DNA of 64,000 bases from VXYL01 sp965203685 (lineage in GTDB: Bacteria > Pseudomonadota > Gammaproteobacteria > Pseudomonadales > Azotimanducaceae), in NCBI GenBank assembly GCA_965203685.1, contig OZ241908.1:930001-994000 (forward strand), read 5' to 3'. The notes under the pieces were generated by a model that was not told the DNA's origin, searched no databases, and saw only the letters and a program-made list of their open reading frames with translations. The translations under genes and the position numbers were made by a program. The first letter of the stretch is position 1. Each line of letters opens with the position of its first letter. This document shows, piece by piece, positions 1 through 8,644 of this stretch.

Positions 1-1
1 C

Positions 2-745
2 GGCTACACGCTGACCGACATCCTGACCTTCGAGAAGGGCAATCCGGCAGCGATCGCGAACTGCCTCGCCGTCGCTCGCGAGAACGCGCGGGAGGTGCGC
101 AGCGCCATCGGCCCCGGCATCTGGTCGAGCATCAACCGGGAGTACCTGGAGCTTCGCCGCACACGGCTGGTCGAGATCTGGAATCGGGAGCCGGAACTGC
201 TCTACCGGGATGTCGCCGAGGGCATCCAGCGGTTCCACGGCATCTGCGATGCGTCGATGCGCCGCGGCAGCGAGTGGTGCTTCATGCAATTGGGCCGATA
301 CGTCGAGCGCGCACAGCTCGTGGTGTCCATGCTCGTGGCGCACTGCGGCGATGCGGCCGCCCGTGAACATGGTGGCGAGTGGCCGGTGCTGCTGCGCGCC
401 TGCAACGCGTTCGAGGCCTACGGGCGGGAACGCGGTGCCGTGTTCGAGAGGGACGCCGTCCTCGGGCTTCTCGTGCACGAAGGGGACCTGCCGTACTCGC
501 TGCGTTTCTGTTTGCAGCGCCTGCGAGAGAACCTGGACGTGATCGGGCCCGCGCCGTCCGACGCGCCGAGGGTAGGGCCGTTCGAGGTCTTGGTCCGACT
601 CGACGAGCAGTTCGGCGACGGCCCGCAGATCGCCGGGAGTCATCAGCCTGTGGCGTCTAGCGACCTTCTGCTGCTCGGCGAGCTGTTCCGGACGTTCCAC
701 GAAGCTCTCGAAGGGAGCTACGCGTTCCGCGCTTCGGATGCTTGA
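2..745 (+). CDS. Alpha-E domain (DUF403) protein, N-terminus outside the window
   Basis: The reading frame is open from the first bases, so the start lies upstream; 247 residues are visible. The text GSEWCFMQLGRYVERAQ and the helical, Trp/Arg-rich character match the alpha-E (DUF403) family, whose members are about 310 residues long. The part missing is roughly the first 60 residues. In other bacteria such genes sit beside a circularly permuted ATP-grasp protein and a transglutaminase-like protease and are thought to take part in peptide synthesis or modification. Those partners would lie upstream of this window, so the context cannot be tested here. Cytoplasmic; no signal or membrane segment seen. 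Confidence 0.75.
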   Translation, partial: GYTLTDILTFEKGNPAAIANCLAVARENAREVRSAIGPGIWSSINREYLELRRTRLVEIWNREPELLYRDVAEGIQRFHGICDASMRRGSEWCFMQLGRYVERAQLVVSMLVAHCGDAAAREHGGEWPVLLRACNAFEAYGRERGAVFERDAVLGLLVHEGDLPYSLRFCLQRLRENLDVIGPAPSDAPRVGPFEVLVRLDEQFGDGPQIAGSHQPVASSDLLLLGELFRTFHEALEGSYAFRASDA

Positions 746-868
746 CGCCTCCACGCGCCTAGTCCTTCCCTCCCGAGCGCCACTTGAACCCCTCAAGATG
801 GTCCGGGCCGTCGGTCTGCTCCCGCTCGGTCAAGGGCGCTGGGTGCGAACGCTCTTTATCGTTGTCAC

Positions 869-1170
869 TCAGGGAGGCACCGCAGAAGCTCGCTTGCCGG
901 CTCGGGTTCGCTTCCTCCCGTGCTGCATCGCCTCGATGAAACCGTCAATGTCCGTTGGCGAGATGTTGACCGCCCGTTCGCCGCATTCGATGCCGATGAA
1001 GTCCGAACCGAGTCCGAACATCGGGCCATTCATCATGCGATGGCGATGGATCCCTTGATGTCAGGAAGGGGAATCCGCCTGTGGATGGGACCAACACGGA
1101 CATCCAGAACGCTCTGCTCGACGACGTAACGTGTAGCCTGTAAGCCAGTCCATCCGCCAAAGCCTCGACG
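869..1170 (-). pseudogene. Degraded bacterial PH-domain (YyaB-like, bPH_4) gene
   Basis: Two minus-strand frames join into one recognisable protein. The upstream frame reads RYVVEQSVLDVRVGP then HRRIPLPDIKGSIAIA and hits two stops at about 1037-1042. The next frame continues GPMFGLGSDFIGIECGE, then VNISPTDIDGFIEAM and a basic tail ending at 869. This order (LxVRxGP, RIPLxDI, S/F-G-x-D, ISPxDxxxFI) is that of the YyaB-like PH domain. The 5' end runs into the stop codon of the upstream dioxygenase gene, with no start codon or membrane segments found, so it looks truncated and frameshifted. A sequencing indel could explain the frameshift but not the missing N-terminus. Confidence 0.5.
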
Positions 1171-1176
1171 CGCGAC

Positions 1177-1761
1177 CTAGATCACGATCTCGATCTCTGC
1201 CACAACGCTCCCGTCGTCGGCCGGCTCCAAGTCCACCGTCTGCAGCGCCGCGGCTTCGTCCGACCTGGCGAGCCCGCGCGTACCGCCCAGTTCCGCGAAA
1301 TAGATCTGGCTGGTCAGCAGTTCCCGGTCGCCCTGCCAGACCTTGTAGTGGATGTGTTGAGCGGGCCGCGCCGCGTAGCGCCCCGGCACGTATGTGCGGA
1401 ACTCGAAGCGCGCCTCGGCGTCGGCCGTCGCCTCGCCCCAGTAGAGGAACTCGGCCATGAGGCTGTCTTGGCCGCTGTCGCGCGGATGCTTGTAGCGACC
1501 GTTGGGGTCCGCCTGCCAGATGTCGACGAGGACGCCCGGATGCGGGCTACCGTCTGGTGCCACGACGAGTCCGCGCAAGTGCAGCACGTCGGCCTTGGGT
1601 TCGCCGACGATCAGGTCGCTGGTGCCGATGCGGGGCCCACGAGGGTAGAACGGCCCGGTGAAGTCGCGAGGCGTCTTGGGACGTTCTTCGCCGGCCGCGA
1701 CCGGCACGGTGGCCAGCACGCCCGCGGAGACGACGGACTGGAGTACCTTGCGTCGGTTCAT
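1177..1761 (-). CDS. Intradiol ring-cleavage dioxygenase family protein, exported
   Basis: A 194-residue protein of the protocatechuate/catechol intradiol dioxygenase fold. The N-terminus MNRRKVLQSVVSAG followed by a small-residue stretch is a signal peptide, possibly Tat-type (twin arginine). GPFYP (about 36-40) and VDIWQADPNGRY (79-90) are family motifs. The four Fe(III) ligands are present as Tyr90, Tyr129 (in YVPGRY), His136 and His138 (in QHIHYKVW). Exported, single-subunit members of this length are usually of unknown substrate, unlike the two-subunit cytoplasmic PcaGH. The gene stands alone on its strand, divergent from purL. Confidence 0.85.
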   Translation of the reverse strand: MNRRKVLQSVVSAGVLATVPVAAGEERPKTPRDFTGPFYPRGPRIGTSDLIVGEPKADVLHLRGLVVAPDGSPHPGVLVDIWQADPNGRYKHPRDSGQDSLMAEFLYWGEATADAEARFEFRTYVPGRYAARPAQHIHYKVWQGDRELLTSQIYFAELGGTRGLARSDEAAALQTVDLEPADDGSVVAEIEIVI

Positions 1762-1844
1762 GGGTCACTCCTCTCGGCTGACGTCATCGGGATCATACGC
1801 CGCTGAAGGGGGTTCCCGTCGTGGTTGGCGACGAGGTGCTCTCG

Positions 1845-1850
1845 TATAAT
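1845..1850 (+). promoter_or_regulatory. Consensus -10 box of purL with very short leader
   Basis: TATAAT is a perfect -10 hexamer, followed by GCGCGCC and then ATG 10 bases later, so the predicted leader is only a few nucleotides. No good -35 is present (TGGTTG at 1822-1827 has a 17-base spacer but matches weakly). The GC-rich stretch after the -10 recurs at rpsP, prfB and the leuA leader. Confidence 0.5.
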
Positions 1851-1860
1851 GCGCGCCTCC

Positions 1861-4800
1861 ATGACCCCTGTCGTCGAGATACTCACCGGCCCGCCCGCGT
1901 TCTCGGCGGCCCGGCTCGGGGTGAAGCACGCCGAAATCTCGGCCATCGCCCCGGGAGTCGACGGCGTTTTCGCCGAGTTTGTGCACTTCCTGTTGCTGGC
2001 CGGCACGTTGGACGACCGGGACCGACGGCTAGTCGAGGCGCTCCTAGCGTATGGTCCGCGCCGCAAGCTAGCGAGGCGCGTCGGCGAGCCGTTCTGTACG
2101 GTGATCCCGCGCCCCGGGACCATATCGCCGTGGTCGAGCAAGGCGACGGATATCTTCGGTCGCTGCGGGATGGCGGCGGTGACCCGCGTCGAGCGGGGTG
2201 TGCGCTGGTACCTGGCCGGCGCGTGCCCGCCAATGTCGCGTAGGGCGGTTGCCGTCGAACTCCATGACCGCATGACCGAAGCTGTGCTGTTCGATGAGGA
2301 CTTCGGCGTGCTGGCCGAGGAGGCCACGCCGCGGCCGCTGCGCGTCGTCGGCCTGGGTGACGACGCATCGGCGGCCCTTGCGGATGCGAATGTGCGCTTG
2401 GGTCTTGCGCTGTCCACGGATGAGATCGACTACCTCGGCATGGCCTACCGGGACCTCGGTCGGAATCCGACGGATGTCGAGTTGATGATGTTCGCGCAGG
2501 CCAATTCCGAGCATTGCCGGCACAAGATCTTCAATGCGGACTGGACGATTGACGGCGAGGCGCAGTCGAGGTCGTTGTTCGGGATGATCCGCAACACCTA
2601 TCAGCGGACCAACGGCGAGGGCATCCTGTCCGCCTACGCGGACAACGCCGCGGTCGTCCAAGGTCACACGGCGTCTCGCCTGACGCCGGACGGGGACCGG
2701 GTGTACCGGCGGCGTCGGGGCGCGCTGCACGTCTTGATGAAAGTTGAGACGCACAATCACCCGACGGCCATCGCGCCCTATCCTGGGGCGGCGACCGGCT
2801 CGGGCGGCGAGATTCGCGACGAGGGCGCCGTTGGTCGCGGTTCGAAGCCGAAGGCCGGCCTAGTCGGGTTTACCACCAGCCACCTCAACCTCGGTGAGCG
2901 TCCGGAACCCTGGGAAACCGATGTGGGGAAGCCTGACAGGATCGCCTCGGCCGCCGACATCATGCTGCAGGCGCCGATCGGTGCCGCGGCGTTCAACAAC
3001 GAGTTCGGCCGCCCCTGCCTGACTGGCTACTTCCGCACGTTCGAGGCGCCGAACCCGCAGCCGGGCGAGACCTGGGGCTATCACAAGCCGGTGATGATCG
3101 CCGGCGGTGTCGGCAGCATCGTTGCGGAGCACGTCGACGCATCACCGGTGCTGCCCGGGGCCCGGCTCGTTGTTCTCGGTGGCCCAGCCATGCTGATCGG
3201 CCTCGGCGGCGGGGCGGCATCGAGCATGGCCGCAGGTGCGAGCGACTCGGAGTTGGACTTCGCGTCGGTGCAACGGGACAACGCGGAGATGCAGCGCCGC
3301 TGCCAGGAAGTCATCGACCGCTGCTGCGCCCTGGGTGCGGACAACCCGATCCGCCTGGTCCACGACGTCGGCGCCGGCGGGTTGTCCAATGCGTTGCCGG
3401 AGTTGGTCCACGATGCCGGGGTCGGCGGGCGCTTCGATCTCCGCGCGGTGCCGAGCGCCGACCCGGGCATGTCACCGATGGAAATCTGGTGCAACGAAGC
3501 CCAGGAGCGCTATGTCTTGGCCGTCGGCGGAGAACAGATGGCGGCGTTCGAGGCCATTTGCGCTCGGGAGCGGTGCCCTTACGCCGTCGTCGGCGAAGCG
3601 ACCGCGGAACCGCGTCTGTTGGTCTCGGATTCGCCCGGCAAGGAGACCCCCGTGGACATGCCCCTGTCGACGCTGTTCGGCAAGCCGCCGAGGATGCACC
3701 GCTACTTCAGTCCCGCTGAGCGCTCCACCACGCCGTTCGAGCACGGCGCCATCGATCTCGACGAGGCGATCGATCGCGTGCTGCGCCTACCGGCCGTGGC
3801 CAGCAAGAAGTTCCTGGTCACTATCGGTGACCGCAGCATCACGGGACTCGTGGCCCGCGACCAGATGGTTGGGCCGTACCAGGTGCCTGTTGCCGATGTG
3901 GCGGTGACGCTCGCGGATTTCTTTTGCCATGCCGGCGAGGCGATGGCCATGGGCGAGCGGTCGCCGGTGGCCGTGACTAGCCCCGCGGCAGCGGCTCGGC
4001 TGGCGGTCGCCGAAGCGCTGACCAACCTCGCGGCAGCGCCCGTTGTCAGCCTTGGGCGGACGGTGCTATCGGCGAACTGGATGGCGGCCGCGGGGCACCC
4101 GGGTGAGGACCAGGCGTTGTACGAGGCCGTGCACGCGGTCGGCGAGGAACTGTGTCCGGCGCTCGGCATTGCGATTCCGGTGGGCAAGGACAGCCTGTCC
4201 ATGCGCACCGGCTGGGACGGGAACACGGTGGTCTCTCCGGTGACCCTCAACGTCAGCGCGTTCGCACCGGTGGCGGATGCTCGACGGACGCTCGAGCCGT
4301 CCATGGGGCCAGGTACGGACGGGCTGTATCTCGCGGAGCCGGCGTTCGCCCGCGATCGTCTTGGCGCAAGTGCGCTGGCGCAGTGTTTCGGCGCCCTCGG
4401 CGATGTGCCGCCGGATGTGGACGACGCCGCCGGGCTCAAGGCCTTGCTCGAGTTCGCGGCAGCGTTGCACGAGCGCGGCTGGCCGACGTGCTACCACGAC
4501 CGCTCGGACGGCGGGCTGCTCGTGACGCTGCTGGAGATGGCGTTCGCGACCCGCTCGGGCCTCGATATCGTGGCCGGGGAGGATGCGTTGGCTGGCCTCT
4601 TCGCGGAGGAAATCGGCTTCGTCGTGGGGCTGCGGGATGGACATGCCGAAACAGCTGCAGCGTTGGCGGCGCGGTTCGGGCTGCGCTGGACACGCGTGGC
4701 AACGCCCCGTCGCGACGAGCGCATCGTCATCGCGGGCGGAGGTGGCGAACTCTTTGCCTCGACGCGCCCGGATCTCGAACGGATCTGGGCATCCACCAGC

Positions 4801-5715
4801 CACGCGATGCAGCGGCGACGGGACGATCCGACGTGCGCCGACGAGGAGTTCGCCGCGATCGCCGATCCGGAAGGGGGATTGACGTTCGCGGCACCTTACG
4901 ACCCGGCGGACGACATCGCCGCACCGTATATCGCGACCGGCGTACGGCCACGTATCGCCATCCTTCGCGAACAAGGCGTCAACGGCCAGATCGAGATGGC
5001 GGCGGCTTTCGATCGCACCGGTTTCGACGCCGTGGACGTACACATGTCGGACCTCTTCGCGGATCCGCAAGAGCTTGGCGGCTTCCAAGCGTTGGCCGCG
5101 TGCGGCGGCTTCTCCTACGGTGACGTGCTCGGCGGCGGCGGCGGCTGGGCGAAGTCAATCCTGTTCGAGCCACGCCTGCGCGACGCCTTCGCGGAGTTTT
5201 TTGCCCGCGACACGTTGACGCTCGGCGTCTGCAACGGGTGCCAGATGCTCGCGGAACTCAAGGTTCTCGTGCCGGGCGCTGAGTGCTGGCCGAGGTTCGT
5301 CGGCAATCGCTCGGAACGATTCGAGGCACGGACGGTGCAGACGCGGGTCAACGACGTGGGCTCGCCCTGGCTCGCTGGCATGGCGGGCGCGCTGCTGCCG
5401 GTGCCCGTGGCCCATGGCGAAGGTCGTGCCGAGTTCGACGTGGACAAACACCTCGGGGAGTTGACCGCTCGCGGCGCCGTCGCGCTGCAATACGTCGATG
5501 CCAGCGGCAAGCCCACGGAGTCCTACCCGAAGAACCCAAACGGCTCGGTGCGTGGCCTGGCCGGTGTCATGGCCGCCGATGGGCGAGTGCTGATCCTAAT
5601 GCCGCATCCGGAACGCGTTTTCCGAGCGGTGCAGAACTCCTGGATGGACGCGTCGTGGGGCGAGGATGGTCCGTGGCTGCGGTTGTTCCGGAATGCCCGC
5701 GTGGCGCTGGGGTGA
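1861..5715 (+). CDS. purL: Phosphoribosylformylglycinamidine synthase
   Basis: A 1284-residue, single-chain PurL of the large gammaproteobacterial type. It converts FGAR, ATP and glutamine to FGAM, the fourth step of de novo purine synthesis. The order is an N-terminal PurS-like region, a linker with the FAQANSEHCRHKIFNADW motif, two AIRS-like synthetase halves (VETHNHPTAIAP; VGKDSLSM), and a C-terminal glutamine amidotransferase with nucleophile Cys in LGVCNGCQML and His-Glu in PHPERVF. ATG 1861 (MTPVVEIL) is chosen because homology begins there and a consensus -10 sits just upstream; the frame is open further up to TTG 1825. purT, the formate-dependent GAR transformylase, lies 1.2 kb downstream. 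Confidence 0.97.
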   Translation: MTPVVEILTGPPAFSAARLGVKHAEISAIAPGVDGVFAEFVHFLLLAGTLDDRDRRLVEALLAYGPRRKLARRVGEPFCTVIPRPGTISPWSSKATDIFGRCGMAAVTRVERGVRWYLAGACPPMSRRAVAVELHDRMTEAVLFDEDFGVLAEEATPRPLRVVGLGDDASAALADANVRLGLALSTDEIDYLGMAYRDLGRNPTDVELMMFAQANSEHCRHKIFNADWTIDGEAQSRSLFGMIRNTYQRTNGEGILSAYADNAAVVQGHTASRLTPDGDRVYRRRRGALHVLMKVETHNHPTAIAPYPGAATGSGGEIRDEGAVGRGSKPKAGLVGFTTSHLNLGERPEPWETDVGKPDRIASAADIMLQAPIGAAAFNNEFGRPCLTGYFRTFEAPNPQPGETWGYHKPVMIAGGVGSIVAEHVDASPVLPGARLVVLGGPAMLIGLGGGAASSMAAGASDSELDFASVQRDNAEMQRRCQEVIDRCCALGADNPIRLVHDVGAGGLSNALPELVHDAGVGGRFDLRAVPSADPGMSPMEIWCNEAQERYVLAVGGEQMAAFEAICARERCPYAVVGEATAEPRLLVSDSPGKETPVDMPLSTLFGKPPRMHRYFSPAERSTTPFEHGAIDLDEAIDRVLRLPAVASKKFLVTIGDRSITGLVARDQMVGPYQVPVADVAVTLADFFCHAGEAMAMGERSPVAVTSPAAAARLAVAEALTNLAAAPVVSLGRTVLSANWMAAAGHPGEDQALYEAVHAVGEELCPALGIAIPVGKDSLSMRTGWDGNTVVSPVTLNVSAFAPVADARRTLEPSMGPGTDGLYLAEPAFARDRLGASALAQCFGALGDVPPDVDDAAGLKALLEFAAALHERGWPTCYHDRSDGGLLVTLLEMAFATRSGLDIVAGEDALAGLFAEEIGFVVGLRDGHAETAAALAARFGLRWTRVATPRRDERIVIAGGGGELFASTRPDLERIWASTSHAMQRRRDDPTCADEEFAAIADPEGGLTFAAPYDPADDIAAPYIATGVRPRIAILREQGVNGQIEMAAAFDRTGFDAVDVHMSDLFADPQELGGFQALAACGGFSYGDVLGGGGGWAKSILFEPRLRDAFAEFFARDTLTLGVCNGCQMLAELKVLVPGAECWPRFVGNRSERFEARTVQTRVNDVGSPWLAGMAGALLPVPVAHGEGRAEFDVDKHLGELTARGAVALQYVDASGKPTESYPKNPNGSVRGLAGVMAADGRVLILMPHPERVFRAVQNSWMDASWGEDGPWLRLFRNARVALG

Positions 5716-5727
5716 CGGCTTGGGCGT

Positions 5728-6267
5728 TTACCGGCGCTGGATGACGATGTCTTCCACGCGCACCGGGAAATCGCCGCTTTGCCGATCCGAGAAATAATGT
5801 CGCAGCGTGTTGGTGATGACCGGGAAGGCCAGGGCGTCCCAGGGAATGTCCTGCTCGTCGAAGAGGGCGACGTCCGTGGTCTCTTCGCCGGGCGAGAACC
5901 CGTCGTCGATGAGTCGAGCGCGATAGAACAGGTAGACCTGCGAGATGTGCGGCAAATTGAACACGGTGTACAGCCCGAGAGGGTCGACCGTGGCACAGGC
6001 TTCTTCGCGGGTCTCCCGCAAGGCGCCCGCGAGGGTCGTCTCGCCGAGTTCCAGGAAACCAGCGGGCAACGTCCACAGACCCTTGCGCGGCTCGATCCCG
6101 CGTCGGCAGAGGAGCACGGCCCCGTCGTACACCGGCAGGCACCCCGTGACGATTTTTGGATTGATGTAGTGAACCGTCTCGCAGCGCTGGCAGACGAACC
6201 GTTCGCGGTTGTCGCCGGGCGGGACTTTTCGCACGATCGGACCGCCGCAGGCGCTGCAGAATTTCAT
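5728..6267 (-). CDS. NUDIX hydrolase with N-terminal zinc ribbon
   Basis: 179 residues. The N-terminus has CSACGG and, 15-20 residues on, CQRC, forming a zinc ribbon (Nudix_N_2 type). The NUDIX box is intact: GFLELGETTLAGALRETREE, the catalytic metal-binding helix that cleaves nucleoside diphosphates linked to another moiety. The substrate is not evident; related proteins act on ADP-ribose, NADH or FAD-type compounds. The start MKFCSACGG at 6267 is chosen over an upstream extension because the zinc ribbon begins there and a TATAAT box ends 7 bases before it. It is convergent with purL, with 12 bases between stops. Confidence 0.9.
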   Translation of the reverse strand: MKFCSACGGPIVRKVPPGDNRERFVCQRCETVHYINPKIVTGCLPVYDGAVLLCRRGIEPRKGLWTLPAGFLELGETTLAGALRETREEACATVDPLGLYTVFNLPHISQVYLFYRARLIDDGFSPGEETTDVALFDEQDIPWDALAFPVITNTLRHYFSDRQSGDFPVRVEDIVIQRR

Positions 6268-6273
6268 GAGGCG

Positions 6274-6279
6274 ATTATA
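6274..6279 (-). promoter_or_regulatory. Consensus -10 box of the NUDIX gene, implies leaderless mRNA
   Basis: TATAAT on the minus strand, with six bases (CGCCTC) to the ATG at 6267. The transcription start expected about 7 bases after the -10 falls on or beside the start codon, so the transcript may be leaderless. No convincing -35 is seen. Confidence 0.45.
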
Positions 6280-6361
6280 GGGGTCGAACTTGAGGGGCGA
6301 CCCTTGTGGTCGCCGGTGATTCGGGGAAACAATGGGACTGGTCGGAGGATTCGGAGACGCC

Positions 6362-6904
6362 ATGATCTACACGCTTGACGGTCGCACGATCGAGACCGAG
6401 GGCGATGTCTTCATCGCGGCGACCGCGGTGGTCATCGGCGCGGTACGCCTGAAGCACGAGTCGTCGGTATGGTGGGGTGCCGTCCTGCGCGGCGACTACG
6501 ACACGATCACAATCGGCCGGCGCACGAACGTTCAGGACAATAGCGTCATCCACATGGACGAGGATTTCCCCGTCACCCTGGGCGACCAGGTCACGGTCGG
6601 GCACAAGGCCGTTTTGCACGGCTGCACGATCGGCAACAACAGCCTCGTCGGCATCAATGCGGTGGTCATGAACGATGCCGTCATCGGCGACAACTGCCTG
6701 ATCGGCTCGAATGCGCTCATCACCGAAGGCAAGCAGATCCCCGAGCGAAGCTTGGTGTTGGGGTCGCCGGGGAAGGTCGTACGCGAAATCAGCGACGACG
6801 AGGTCGCGGAGATCACCGATTTCTCGGATCGCTACGTGCGCAATTTCAGGCGCTACCAGGCGAGCCTGGTAGCCGCCGAAGGACACGGCCTAGTTGCCCC
6901 ATGA
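6362..6904 (+). CDS. Gamma carbonic anhydrase family protein (YrdA-like)
   Basis: 180 residues of left-handed beta-helix hexapeptide repeats (for example VTVGHKAVLHGCTIGNNSLVG and AVIGDNCLIGSNALI). The zinc-binding histidines of the gamma-CA family are visible in SVIHMD, GHKA and LHGC. Members are trimeric and cytoplasmic; many are active carbonic anhydrases or CoA-dependent relatives, others have no proven activity. ATG 6362 (MIYTLDGRTIE) is preferred to a start 10 codons upstream because the family begins there. The stop overlaps the purT start by ATGA, so the two genes are translationally coupled. The link with purT is positional; formate-dependent purine synthesis does not need this enzyme. 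Confidence 0.88.
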   Translation: MIYTLDGRTIETEGDVFIAATAVVIGAVRLKHESSVWWGAVLRGDYDTITIGRRTNVQDNSVIHMDEDFPVTLGDQVTVGHKAVLHGCTIGNNSLVGINAVVMNDAVIGDNCLIGSNALITEGKQIPERSLVLGSPGKVVREISDDEVAEITDFSDRYVRNFRRYQASLVAAEGHGLVAP

Positions 6905-8082
6905 CGGTGATCGGCACCCCGTTGTCGGCACGCCCCACCCGCGTGCTGCTGCTCGGATCGGGCGAACTCGGCAAGGAGGTGGTGATCGAACTGCAGCGTC
7001 TCGGTGTCGAGACGATCGCCGCTGACCGCTACCCGAATGCGCCGGCCATGCAGGTCGCGCACCGCGCCCATGTGCTCAACATGCTCGATGGCGACGGTCT
7101 CAAGCGGCTGATCGAAGCGGAGAGCCCGGACCTCGTGGTCCCCGAGATCGAGGCCATCGCGACCGACGTGCTCGTCGACCTCGAGGTGGCAGGCCGGCGC
7201 ATCATTCCCACGGCGCGCGCGGCCCGGTTGACCATGAACCGCGAGGGCATCCGCCGCCTGGCCGCCGAACAGCTTGGGGTCGCCACCTCGCCGTACCGGT
7301 TCGCGGCGACGGAAGCCGAGTTCCTGGCCGCCGTCGAGGCCGTCGGCACCCCGTGTGTGGTGAAGCCGGTCATGAGTTCGTCCGGCAAGGGGCAGTCCAC
7401 CGTCAACACGGCAGCGGATGCGCTTGGGGCTTGGGAATACGCCCGGGCCGGCGCTCGGGGCGGTGCTGACAAGGTGATCGTGGAGGGCTTCATCGACTTC
7501 GACTACGAGATCACCTTGCTCACCGTCCAGCACCTCGGCGGGGTCAGTTTCTGTGCACCGATCGGGCATCGGCAGGAAGGCGGGGACTACCAGGAGTCGT
7601 GGCAGCCACAGCCGATGTCGTCGGCCGCGCTCACGGAGTGCGAGCGGATCGCGGGTTTGGTCACCGGCGAACTCGGCGGCCATGGCCTCTTCGGTGTGGA
7701 GTTCTTCATCAAGGACGATGCCGTCTGGTTCAGCGAAGTGAGCCCCAGGCCACACGACACGGGGATGGTCACCATGATCAGCCAGGATCTGTCCGAGTTC
7801 GCGCTACACGTGCGCGCCATTCTCGGCCTGCCGATCCCCGCGATCCGTCAAGTTGGTCCATCGGCGTCGGCCGTGATCCTGGCCCACGGCGATTCGGATC
7901 GTGTCGCCTACGGCAATCTTGACGCGGCGCTTGGCGAGCCGGACACGCAGATTCGGCTCTTCGGCAAGCCGGAGGTGCACGGCGAGCGGCGCATGGGCGT
8001 GGCGCTGGCGCGGCGGGACAGCATCGACGCGGCGCGCGCGGCTGCCAAGGCAGTGGCGGCGGCGGTCGAGGTGCAGGTGTGA
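6901..8082 (+). CDS. purT: Phosphoribosylglycinamide formyltransferase 2 (formate-dependent)
   Basis: A 393-residue ATP-grasp enzyme that makes formyl-GAR from GAR, formate and ATP in de novo purine synthesis. The N-terminus GSGELGKEVVIELQRLGVE is the PurT nucleotide-binding start, EAIATDVLV the substrate region, and VVKPVMSSSGKGQS the ATP-grasp loop. The C-terminal DTGMVTMISQ and LGLPIP segments are also typical. The ATG overlaps the upstream stop by four bases. Downstream lies the first repeat island, with no further gene in the transcript. Confidence 0.96.
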   Translation: MTVIGTPLSARPTRVLLLGSGELGKEVVIELQRLGVETIAADRYPNAPAMQVAHRAHVLNMLDGDGLKRLIEAESPDLVVPEIEAIATDVLVDLEVAGRRIIPTARAARLTMNREGIRRLAAEQLGVATSPYRFAATEAEFLAAVEAVGTPCVVKPVMSSSGKGQSTVNTAADALGAWEYARAGARGGADKVIVEGFIDFDYEITLLTVQHLGGVSFCAPIGHRQEGGDYQESWQPQPMSSAALTECERIAGLVTGELGGHGLFGVEFFIKDDAVWFSEVSPRPHDTGMVTMISQDLSEFALHVRAILGLPIPAIRQVGPSASAVILAHGDSDRVAYGNLDAALGEPDTQIRLFGKPEVHGERRMGVALARRDSIDAARAAAKAVAAAVEVQV

Positions 8083-8168
8083 CGCGCGCGGGTCTCCCTG
8101 GTGGTACGCGGACCTCCCGGTCCAGAAACGCCACCATACCGGTCGAGACCCATGGACTCCGGCTGACA

Positions 8169-8547
8169 AACATCGCCCTTTTCGACACCGAGTTGGGGTT
8201 GCCCACCCTTTGCCCACCGCGCCTCCTGGATCGAAGGGGATCGGCACCATGGACAAAGCGTGGACAACCCCGCTGCCGTGGTCGGCAATCTTCGGCCCTG
8301 GCTCGGCGGGTGTCCAAGGAAGAGGCTGGCTCGGCGGAGTGTATTGCGGTCGCGCAGCCGCCTGCTCGCGGCACCGCTGCAGTGTAGAACATCGCCCTTT
8401 TCCAACTGGGCGCAGCGGGACACGAGACCATCGTTGGAAGGTTCGACTTGGCCCGTTGTGACAGAACATCGCCCATTTCAACCGAGCCTCCCGAGTCGCG
8501 GTACCGGCCCTTGACGTGGCTGGACGCCGATGAAAAGGGCGATGTTC
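8169..8547. repeat. R1 repeat array (RAYT-linked family), transposase-free copy
   Basis: Copies of a 16-base unit, GAACATCGCCCTTTTC. Plus-orientation copies are at 8169-8183 (15 of 16 bases), 8387-8402 (exact) and 8464-8479 (one mismatch). An inverted exact copy lies at 8532-8547. The 8464 and 8532 copies could pair as a 16-bp stem with a 52-base loop. The same unit and arrangement surround the RAYT gene at 22.0 and 23.4 kb. No gene is seen between purT and the leuA leader (8083-8811). Confidence 0.8.
8195..8271 (+). repeat. R2 imperfect palindrome, copy 1
   Basis: A 77-base unit whose outer arms are inverted: GGGGTTGCCCACCCTTTG at the left and CAAAGCGTGGACAACCCC at the right. The core is TGGATCGAAGGGGATCGG. 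Closely related units lie at 21792-21866 (same orientation) and 23236-23313 (opposite orientation), on either side of the RAYT gene. The RNA or single strand could form a long hairpin. Confidence 0.8.
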
Positions 8548-8644
8548 TGTTGAGCGGGTGGCGGCCTTTCGTCCCGAGGAAGTTGGGGGCCGGCAAGACC
8601 GTCGTCGACATCTGTCCTTTGCCTCACCCTTGTATCGTTGGACA

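Noticed and set aside
738..1058. A plus-strand gene of about 106 codons after the alpha-E gene
   Set aside because: Its translation lacks protein-like features, and the opposite strand carries the recognisable PH-domain remnant.
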